A DNA stretch of 64,000 nucleotides from Gorsachius magnificus (Eukaryota > Chordata > Aves > Pelecaniformes > Ardeidae), in assembly GCA_034008185.1 (NCBI GenBank), contig CM067086.1, positions 868,001-932,000 of the forward strand, in the 5' to 3' direction. The translations under genes were made by a program, and so were the position numbers. The notes beneath the pieces are model-generated. The model was not told the DNA's origin. It did not search any database and saw only the letters and a program-made list of their open reading frames with translations. Positions 56,634 through 64,000 of the stretch are shown here, piece after piece (positions within the stretch are counted from its first letter, which is position 1; each line of letters begins with the position of its first letter).

Positions 56634-57764
56634 CTAGGGTGCGGCTACCTCCGACGGGATCGGCTCCTTGCTGCGCGCCGCTGTCTGGAGGAGCCGGCGC
56701 CTCCCCGCTGATGGTGCCCTCTTCTCCTGGAATGAGCGGGGGCTTCCCATTCGGGGCTCAGAGCTCGCCCCTCGTCCCCATCCCTCCTCCTCTGGGGACC
56801 GGCTCCTTGTCCCCTCCCGGCCTCCCCTCCTGTGGCGGGACCGGCTCCTTGTCCCCTCCCGGCCTCCCCTCCTGTGGCGGGACCGGCTCCTTGTCCCCTC
56901 CCGGCCTCCCCTCCTGTGGCGGGACCGGCTCCTTGTCCCCTCCCGGCCTCCCCTCCTGTGGCGGGACCGGCTCCTTGTCCCCTCCCGGCCTGCCCGCCTC
57001 CGGCTCTCACTTCTCCCGGAGGAGGCTGGGAGGTCCCGCTGGCGCCTTGGAGCTGGGCTCCTCCACCACCTGCGCCGTGCAGCGGAGTCAGGGGCCGTGG
57101 TGCCTGGGTGCCCCTGCTGGACGTCGTGGCCTCTCCTGGGGGTCCTGCTCCGTTGCCTCTCCGAGGCACGGGGACGCTGCTCCTCGTCCCTGCTCCGCCA
57201 TCGCTGCCTGCTGCGGTGGGCCCCGGAGTGCTCCCAGCGAGCTGGGCTCCTGGTGCTGCGCGACCTGCGTCGGGATCGGCTCCTTGTCGCGTGCCGGTCC
57301 CTGGAGGAATCCCGGCCTCCCCACCTGCGGCGCTGGCTCGTCCCCGAGGAGGCCCGGAGGTCCCACTGGCGCCTTGGAGCTGGGCCCTCGTCGCGAGCAT
57401 CGTCCCGAGACCGGCTCCGCCGCCGCCTCCTGCTTTGTGCAGCGTGGCGTTGAGATCTCCCTCGGTGCCGGTGGTTCTCGATGCGGTGCACCTCGTAGCT
57501 GTTGGCGCCCAGCTTGCGGAAGATGCTTTGAACAGGCTGCCGGCAGTTTGGGCACACGGCTCGTCTGCGGACCCACTCCCAGATGCAGGGAAAACAGAAC
57601 CGGTGCCTGCACCCGCTCACGCAGGCTTCGTTGTTGATGGCCTCCAGGCAGATGGAGCAGCCTGGCTCCCCGGAGTCATCCGGCGGCGCGGCCTGGGGCA
57701 CCTGGCTGGTGCTGGCCGCAGGGGAAGAGGCGCCCTGTTGTGCCACGTCCTCCTCCGACGCCAT
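56634..57764 (-). CDS. TOPORS-like RING/RS protein, copy B
   Basis: An intronless frame of 376 residues from the ATG at 57764-57762. The first 115 or so residues, including the whole C3HC4 RING (C36-C74), are identical to copy A. The RS tail then differs. A module of about 110 residues (RRQWDLRASSGTS to the TAPDSAARRRWWRS part) is present that copy A lacks, and the QHSQHQRRSSSRRDRGGG module of copy A is absent. Five 42-bp coding units follow. A 44-bp deletion relative to copy A at the C-terminal side of the minisatellite shifts the frame. The last 55 or so residues therefore read in another frame (PEEEGWGRGASSEPRMGSP) and end about 10 bp past the copy A stop position. The RING is intact, so the protein may still be functional. 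Confidence 0.75.
   Translation of the reverse strand: MASEEDVAQQGASSPAASTSQVPQAAPPDDSGEPGCSICLEAINNEACVSGCRHRFCFPCIWEWVRRRAVCPNCRQPVQSIFRKLGANSYEVHRIENHRHRGRSQRHAAQSRRRRRSRSRDDARDEGPAPRRQWDLRASSGTSQRRRWGGRDSSRDRHATRSRSRRRSRSTRSPARWEHSGAHRSRQRWRSRDEEQRPRASERQRSRTPRRGHDVQQGHPGTTAPDSAARRRWWRSPAPRRQRDLPASSGRSESRRRAGREGTRSRSRHRRGGREGTRSRSRHRRGGREGTRSRSRHRRGGREGTRSRSRHRRGGREGTRSRSPEEEGWGRGASSEPRMGSPRSFQEKRAPSAGRRRLLQTAARSKEPIPSEVAAP
56795..57000 (-). repeat. Coding 42-bp minisatellite in copy B
   Basis: Five units, nearly identical to one another and to those of copy A. Confidence 0.95.
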
Positions 57765-59258
57765 CTCGTGCGGCCAGCGAAAGAGATGCAAAGCTCCCGA
57801 CCTGCCCTGGAGACGCAACCTGCAGGAAGCAGCAAAGCTGAGGAAGCCAAGCGCCAAAGAGGTGCCCGCTCTGCCTCGGGGCTGTGCTTGAGCTGCCACG
57901 ACGGCCAGGGACCGTCCTGGGGCAGACGGGTGACAGCAGGGGCGCCTCTGTGTGCTCCCGCTCTCCGGGCAGGGCGGCGACTGCCCTCTGCGACACGTGC
58001 GGGCAGGAATCGGGAAGGCAGGAGAGCGGTTCCTGGCCTCTCGGCAAGAGCAGCCCAAGGGTGGGGGTGCGGCAGGTCGGGACCGGTGGCCCGGGCCCTG
58101 TCAGCGTCCCCCTCCGGCAGATCCTCTCTGTGCCCTCGTCAGGGAGCCCGCGGGATGGGGGTCGTTCGTCCCCCCACCAGCAGACGTCTGTCCCCCACGC
58201 ACGAGGACAGCACTGAGGCCCTGCAGGGCTGCCCCACGCCTCATAAGGAGGGATGTCACGGGGGTGACAGTGACTCTCTGGTGACATCACAGAGCTTTTG
58301 GGGACCACACCCAGAAGACGCAGGCCCAGGTGCTGGGGCAAGAAACAGCCCCCTTTGGCAAGCGCTGGGCTCCCCGCTACAAGAGAGACGTGGGTGCGTC
58401 CAGCATTTCCCAGTCCCTGGCGCAAAGATGCTGCCTTGCCCAGAGCGTGGCTTTCCCAGCCCAGGAGATCAACGCGTATCAGCTCCTACCAGGAGGATGC
58501 TGTGCATCGGCAGGAAAAAGTCCGGATGGGGAAAACTGAGCAGGACAGCTCTGTTCTTGTCCACGGCCATCACACGTGCTGAGCGCTGCCTGCTGCTCTC
58601 CTCCAAGGCCGTCGTGTGCTCCCCCAGGAGAGCCCTTGGCAGCAAGAGCCCGACTTGGAGGATAACGGGGGCACGGGCGGGCTTCCAGCTCTCTTGGAAG
58701 CAGGTTCCTGTGGAAGAAAAATAAACTTGGTCAAGCAAAGGCATGGCTGTAAGAGAGCACGATGTGGCCAGGCAGGGCGATTGCCCACCTTGGAATGCGA
58801 ACTCCAGAGCTCAGCACCCCATCCCCAAACTCCTGTGGGCCCCAGCCAGTGCTTTTCACCACGGGTTGAAGCTGATGGGGGTTTTCCCCCACTTGTTTCT
58901 TGCAGCGCAAGAGGGATCCAGCGAGACCGGCCTTCTTCCACCCAGCAGAAAACACACCCTTAGCAAATCAGGAGTCCCACCTGCCCAGTATGATTTTGGG
59001 GAGATTATAGCTACGTCGATAACCCAAGTCAGGGATCAATGGGACGTTAAAGTGTACGTTAAGGGGGGATTACAAAGGCTGGCATGTGCAGTTTGTCTTG
59101 AATTTGCTGCCGTCTCAGGTCTGTGCCGGTGTCCCTCACCTGATCCCGGTTTATAAAGGGTGCTGTGGCATTGCTGCCAGCTGACCCCCCCCCGTTCATG
59201 CACCTTCTAGCACGCGTGCAGTTGGGTCTTGAAGACTTCGTCTGTAGTCCTCAAAAAC

Positions 59259-59597
59259 TCCCTACAACTGCCTGAGAGGAGGGGGGAGCCGGGGGGGGTC
59301 GGGCTCTGCTCCCAGGGAAGGGGCAATGGAACGAGGGGGAGCAGCCTGAAGTTGTGCCAGGGCAGGGTGAGGTTGGCCCTGGGGAACAATTCCTTCCCCA
59401 AAGGGCTGTCAGGCGCTGGAAGGGGCTGCCCAGGGAAGGGGTCGAGTCCCCACCCTGGGGGGGATTTAACAGCTGGGCAGAGGCGGTGCTGAGGGCCAGG
59501 GTTTGGGGGTGGGATGGCAGGGTTAGGGGAATGGCTGGGCTGGGGGAGCTTAAGGGTCTTTTCCAACCCAAACAGTTCTGGGATTCTATTCTATGAA
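59259..59597 (+). repeat. CR1 3' fragment in spacer
   Basis: Plus-strand CR1 ending cagttctgggattctattct. It begins exactly where similarity between units A and B stops. Confidence 0.85.
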
Positions 59598-59599
59598 AT

Positions 59600-59765
59600 A
59601 AGGCGATCTCTTGCGGACTGCAATACAGGACTTATTTATTTAGAGGGAGGTTGCACCCTGGAACAAGTTGGCCGGAGGGGCTCTGGAGGCTCCGTCCTTC
59701 AAGCTCATCAAAGCCTGATGGGATGTGGCCCTGGGCAGCCTGCTCTGCCTGCCCCTGCTTCGAGC
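59600..59765 (+). repeat. Partial copy of the unit A/B gene-3' flank
   Basis: About 165 bp similar to 56150-56305 (gactgcaatacaggacttat, then gggaggttgcaccctggaac). It is more diverged than the A, B and C copies, which suggests an older duplication or a shared CR1 insertion. Confidence 0.7.
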
Positions 59766-60700
59766 GCCAAACAAACCCAGGTCCAAAGCCTTCATTCATC
59801 CCTGCAGAGAAACTGGCCCTTGTTAGAAAGCGGTGAGAAATCTTGAGACGGCTCAGACAGGTCCATGAACAAGACTTTGCAAGGAGTCCAAGGTCAGGAT
59901 CTGCCTGGCGATTCAGAGATATGAGGAAAATTACCTGAAGGTGGGTGCCTGTGACATGTGGAGGCACATCAGCTCCCTTGATCATCAGCTCCCTCAGCCT
60001 TTCCTCCTACAAGAGATGCTACAGACCCTTCAGCATCCCCGTGATCCTGTCTTTGATTCTCTCCAGTATGTCCACATCTCTCTTGTAGCGGGGAGCCCAG
60101 CGCTTGCCAAAGGGGGCTGTTTCTTGCCCCAGCACCTGGGCCTGCGTCTTCTGGGTGTGGTCCCCAAAAGCTCTGTGATGTCACCAGAGAGTCACTGTCA
60201 CCCCCGTGACATCCCTCCTTATGAGGCGTGGGGCAGCCCTGCAGGGCCTCAGTGCTGTCCTCGTGCGTGGGGGACAGACGTCTGCTGGTGGGGGGACGAA
60301 GGACCCCCATCCCGCGGGCTCCCTGACGAGGGCACAGAGAGGATCTGCCGGAGGGGGACGCTGACAGGGCCCGGGCCACCGGTCCCGACCTGCCGCACCC
60401 CCACCCTTGGGCTGCTCTTGCCGAGAGGCCAGGAACCGCTCTCCTGCCTTCCCGATTCCTGCCCGCACGTGTCGCAGAGGGCAGTCGCCGCCCTGCCCGG
60501 AGAGCGGGAGCACACAGAGGCGCCCCTGCTGTCACCCGTCTGCCCCAGGACGGTCCCTGGCCGTCGTGGCAGCACAAGCACAGCCCCGAGGCAGAGCGGG
60601 CACCTCTTTGGCGCTTGGCTTCCTCAGCTTTGCTGCTTCCTGCAGGTTGCGTCTCCAGGGCAGGTCGGGAGCTTTGCATCTCTTTCGCTGGCCGCACGAG

Positions 60701-61921
60701 ATGGCGTCGGAGGAGGACGTGGCACAACAGGGCGCCTCTTCCCCTGCGGCCAGCACCAGCCAGGTGCCCCAGGCCGCGCCGCCGGATGACTCCGGGGAGC
60801 CAGGCTGCTCCATCTGCCTGGAGGCCATCAACAACGAAGCCTGCGTGAGCGGGTGCAGGCACCGGTTCTGTTTTCCCTGCATCTGGGAGTGGGTCCGCAG
60901 ACGAGCCGTGTGCCCAAACTGCCGGCAGCCTGTTCAAAGCATCTTCCGCAAGCTGGGCGCCAACAGCTACGAGGTGCACCGCATCGAGAACCACCGGCAC
61001 CGAGGGAGATCTCAACGCCACGCTGCACAAAGCAGGCGGCGGCAACATTCACAGCACCAGCGCCGCAGCTCTTCCCGAAGAGACCGTGGTGGTGGCCACG
61101 CCAGGGCCCCGGAGAGGGGCCGAAGCCGGTCCCCAGGGTGGCACCACCGGCCGGAGGCGGCGGCGGAGCCGGTCTCGGGACGATGCTCGCGACGAGGGCC
61201 CCCAAGGCGCCAGTGGGACCTCCGGGCCTCCTCGGGGACGAGCCAGCGCCGCAGGCGGGGAGGCCGGGATTCCTCCAGGGACCGGCACGCGACAAGGAGC
61301 CGATCCCGACGCAGGTCGCGCAGCACCAGGAGCCCAGCTCGCTGGGAGCACTCCGGGGCCCACCGCAGCAGGCAGCGATGGCGGAGCAGGGACGAGGAGC
61401 AGCGTCCCCGTGCCTCGGAGAGGCAACGGAGCAGGACCCCCAGGAGAGGCCACGACGTCCAGCAGGGGCACCCAGGCACCACGGCCCCTGACTGGTGGAG
61501 GAGCAGGGATCCTGATGAGGGCCCAGCTCCAAGGCGCCAGCGGGACCTCCCAGCCTCCTCTGGGAGAAGTGAGAGCCGGAGGCGGGCAGGCCGGGAGGGG
61601 ACAAGGAGCCGGTGCCGCCACAGGGGGAGGCCGGAGGGGACAGGACCGTGCCGCCACAGGAGGGGAGGCCGGGAGGGGACAAGGAGCCGGTCCCGCCACA
61701 GGAGGGGAGGCCGGGAGGGGACAAGGAGCCGGTCCCGCCACAGGAGGGGAGGCCGGGAGGGGACAAGGAGCGTCCCGCAAGAGGGGGCCGGGGGACAAGG
61801 GCCGGTCCCGCCACAGAGGGAGGCCGGAGGGGACAAGGAGCGGTTGCCAAGCGCAGCAGCAGGAGGCGAGCACAGCAAGATCAGCAGAGGAGGAGGGATG
61901 GGGACGAGGGGCGAGCTCTGA
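60701..61921 (+). CDS. TOPORS-like RING/RS protein, copy C
   Basis: An intronless frame of 406 residues from the ATG at 60701, with the same start context as copies A and B. The RING (C36-C74) is identical. The RS tail contains both the copy A module (QHSQHQRRSSSRRDRGGG, GRSRSPGWHH, then a shortened continuation) and the copy B module (RRQWDLRASSGTSQRRRRGG), so it is the most complete arrangement. The 42-bp units (about 61600-61850) are degenerate and carry several small indels. These move the frame, and the last 50 or so residues are not RS-type (SVPQEGAGGQGPVPPQREAG, ending GGGMGTRGEL). A downstream stop differing from copies A and B results. It could be a decaying gene or consensus error in a repeat; the RING part is intact. 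Confidence 0.72.
   Translation: MASEEDVAQQGASSPAASTSQVPQAAPPDDSGEPGCSICLEAINNEACVSGCRHRFCFPCIWEWVRRRAVCPNCRQPVQSIFRKLGANSYEVHRIENHRHRGRSQRHAAQSRRRQHSQHQRRSSSRRDRGGGHARAPERGRSRSPGWHHRPEAAAEPVSGRCSRRGPPRRQWDLRASSGTSQRRRRGGRDSSRDRHATRSRSRRRSRSTRSPARWEHSGAHRSRQRWRSRDEEQRPRASERQRSRTPRRGHDVQQGHPGTTAPDWWRSRDPDEGPAPRRQRDLPASSGRSESRRRAGREGTRSRCRHRGRPEGTGPCRHRRGGREGTRSRSRHRRGGREGTRSRSRHRRGGREGTRSVPQEGAGGQGPVPPQREAGGDKERLPSAAAGGEHSKISRGGGMGTRGEL
61600..61850 (+). repeat. Degenerate coding 42-bp minisatellite in copy C
   Basis: About six units, with unit lengths disturbed by small deletions. In copies A and B the same array is regular. Confidence 0.88.
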
Positions 61922-62311
61922 GCCCCGAATGGGAAGCCCCCGCTCATTCCAGGAGAAGAGGGCACCATCAGCGGGGAGGCGCCGGCTCCTCCAGACAGCG
62001 GCGCGCAGCAAGGAGCCGATCCCGTCGGAGGTAGCCGCACCCTAGCAAGAAGGGAAACGCAACGCTCGCCCCCTGACCATCGCCTGCCAAGGCAGCGCAA
62101 CAAGCCCAGGGACACAGAAAGCCCTTGAGGTGGTGGTTGTGCTGCTGCTGAGGGGGACGCGAACAGACGGTGGCAGCGGGACGGTCACCACCTGGGTCGT
62201 CACCAGCTCTGGCGGTGGCAGCGAATAGGACCAAGCCAGCCCCAACGCTCCTGCTGAGGAATGACATCCACGGCTGAAAGCTCTCCTCCTCTTGTCTCCT
62301 CTCGTGGCAAG

Positions 62312-62492
62312 TCATGGACTCATGGCGGTGGGAAGGGACCTCTGGAGATCATCTAGTCCAAGCCCGCTGCTCGAGCAGGGGCAGGCAGAGCAGGCTGCCC
62401 AGGGCCGCATCCCATCAGGCTTTGATGAGCTCGACGGACGGAGCCTCCAGAGCCCCTCCGGGCAACTTGTTCCAGGGCGCGACCTCCCTCTA
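62312..62492 (-). repeat. CR1 3' end in right arm
   Basis: Inverted counterpart of the CR1 at 56190-56369. Confidence 0.8.
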
Positions 62493-63118
62493 AATAAATA
62501 AGTTCTGTATTGCAGTCAGCGAGAGATTCCTCTATTTCAGTTTGTGCCTTTCGATGGGTCTCCGGAACCCCCACGGCTGTTTTGAAACGGCCTAGGCCCC
62601 TGGGCCTGCACCTTGGTTGCCCCCATCAGGCCCCATCGTCTTCCTCCGGGCGCTCCCCGTTGGCCCCATCGTGTGCCTCTGCGGACCAGGCACGGAGCTG
62701 AGGGGCTGCCCACAGCCCCACCGCCGCTCTTCCCCTCTCGGTTCCCTCGCCTTTATTACCGATTTCTTCCCAGTGTTCTGCTTTGCCGCCCGTTATTTTC
62801 AGGGAAACATTGCCGGGAGCAGCTGGTACCCCTTCAATCTCCCTCTTTCAGCAGAGCCAACGCTGGGTGCAGCAGCAGTTTCCACAAAACCCCAAGGTGC
62901 TGGCTGGTGCCGTTCATCACCGGGGGCTGGATGTGCCCGAGCCCGGCAGCTCCTCCTGCAGAACCATCTGCAGGCCGAAACTTCGCTTCAGCCCCAGCTC
63001 CCACCCAGTCCCTGCCCAAGGGGTAAAGCAGCGTGGCAGCAGCCACAGCCCCTTTTTGGGGATTTAGGCTTAGGGGACTTCAATGTTAGCATTGGATGCC
63101 TGATCTCTCCCTGCCACC

Positions 63119-63293
63119 ATGTTGTGTTTCAGCCTGAACTGCGGGCTGGGGCAGGAGAAACAGAAGTGGCTTCAGCCAAACTGTGCAGCCGGGGAGCGAC
63201 AGCGCCTGTGCGTACAAGAGCTCTGTGCACCCCAAAAGCCTCCCATTTGCGCATCAGCATTGGCTCAAACTCCACCCCAAAGCCTCGACTCAG
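63119..63293 (+). CDS. Hypothetical exon, right arm
   Basis: Inverted counterpart of 55386-55560, with the same 175 bp, the same Kozak start and the same CAG|gtaagag donor. Conservation between the arms is uninformative because the arms are nearly identical. Confidence 0.2.
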
Positions 63294-63464
63294 GTAAGAG
63301 CAGAGGGTGCTCTGTGGTCCAAGTGCTTTCCGTAGGGGCAGAAATGCTGCAGGGCTTCTTCGTCCCCATGCAAGTCCCTTGGCTAAGGGGCACGGGGGGC
63401 TGGCCCCCCGTGGTTGGGCTGGAGCTGCCTTCTGTGCATTCCTGGAGCAAAAGGAATCTCTGAG

Positions 63465-63740
63465 AGACCTTTAAAAGTTTCTTAAAGCCTTGAAGTTGAC
63501 TTTAAGTAACTCTTCAAGGCTGCTAGAGACTTTAGGAAGTCTTAAAGATGGCTTTAGGAAAGCCTGAAGACTAAAAGTCTTAAAGTTGGCTTTAGAACTT
63601 CAAGGGCTTTTCAAGGAAAGCCTTGAAGTTGACTTTACAGAAGCCTTTAGGTCTGTTAGAGACTTTAAGACAGCCTTAAAATTACCTTTAAGAATACTAT
63701 ATAAAATATATAAGTGTATATAAATCTATGTACACACACA
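63465..63740. repeat. Imperfect CTTTAAG/AAGTC repeats, right arm
   Basis: Inverted counterpart of the array at 54945-55212. Confidence 0.8.
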
Positions 63741-64000
63741 CAATTTGCAAAGAGGTTTCTGCCTTTCCAATGAGAGTTCGTGGCCTGATGCTCTTCATGT
63801 ACCCACATGAAGAGCCATTAAGGGTTTCACTGCCATTAAGGGTTTCTGCTCAGGCAGAAGGAAGAGCTCTGGACCCCTCCATCGGGAGGCTTCGGCCCCG
63901 GTTACCCCTCCGGGAACGCAGCGGCTCCTGCCCCATGTGCACACAGTGCTCACCCTGAGGCAGGGCAATGCAAGCGGCCAAAAAAACCTTGCCCTGGCCT

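Larger units (their letters stand above)
54677..58389. repeat. Left arm of large inverted repeat (contains copy B)
   Basis: The reverse complement of this 3.7-kb stretch matches 60076-64000 almost base for base outside the coding minisatellite and its modules. The end of the window (gccctggcct) pairs with aggccagggc at 54677. Confidence 0.94.
55895..59258. repeat. Segmental duplication unit B
   Basis: A 3.36-kb direct copy of unit A (50253-53499). It overlaps the left inverted-repeat arm but extends about 0.87 kb past the arm's inner end. Confidence 0.93.
58390..60075. other. Spacer between the inverted-repeat arms
   Basis: About 1.7 kb. It contains the remainder of unit B to 59258, a plus-strand CR1, a partial fragment of the unit's gene-3' flank, and about 300 bp with no assignment. 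CR1-like sequence (tccagtatgtccacatctct) leads into the right arm. Confidence 0.7.
60076..64000. repeat. Right arm of large inverted repeat (contains copy C)
   Basis: Reverse-complement partner of 54677-58389. It is longer by about 0.2 kb because copy C keeps extra coding modules. The arm continues beyond the window end. Confidence 0.94.

Noticed and set aside
56832..58724. 630-codon plus-strand frame across TOPORS-like copy B
   Set aside because: It is antisense to copy B; the minus strand carries the RING cysteines and the RS repeat, and the antisense frame is open because of GC bias.

Overview
The window reads as an avian (or at least sauropsid) nuclear chromosome. It carries many 5'-truncated CR1 LINE copies with the typical 3' ends (TCATAGAATC... 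on the minus strand, ...ATTCTATGA on the plus strand), spliced vertebrate genes, GC-rich CpG islands and many G/C-rich minisatellites. No bacterial-type feature or CRISPR is present. All gene names come from protein and exon-structure recognition by eye; no database search was run.

Left half (about 1-46 kb): this is the vertebrate synteny block known in human as 15q15, in the order RMDN3 (-), GCHFR (+), DNAJC17 (-) with C15orf62 (+) nested in a DNAJC17 intron. RMDN3 enters from the left edge with three coding exons (1188-1455, 7391-7537, 8198-8390). Its 3' exons lie outside the window and its first exon was not recognised. GCHFR shows exons 2 and 3 (20874-20968, 26091-26214); its 12-codon first exon was not found. 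DNAJC17 is recovered as ten perfectly phased exons, from the HPD exon at 42877-42946 down to the stop at 27326. A candidate start codon lies at 45608-45610, next to a CpG island with two ZNF143/THAP11-like sites. GCHFR and DNAJC17 converge tail to tail. Introns and spacers hold CR1 copies and at least nine tandem-repeat arrays.

Middle (about 46-50 kb): CR1 copies, a probable solo LTR, and sequence in which no gene was recognised. ZFYVE19, which follows DNAJC17 head-to-head in human, is not seen.

Right part (about 50-64 kb): a young segmental-duplication cluster with three copies of an intronless gene. It encodes a small TOPORS-like protein with an N-terminal C3HC4 RING and a long Arg/Ser tail containing a 14-residue (42-bp) coding minisatellite. 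Copies A (51003-52004) and B (56634-57764) are direct repeats on the minus strand. Copy C (60701-61921) is on the plus strand. Together B and C form a large inverted repeat: arm 54677-58389, spacer of about 1.7 kb, arm 60076-64000, continuing past the window edge. The three RS tails differ by module loss and by frame-changing indels. This cluster is the most unusual part of the window.
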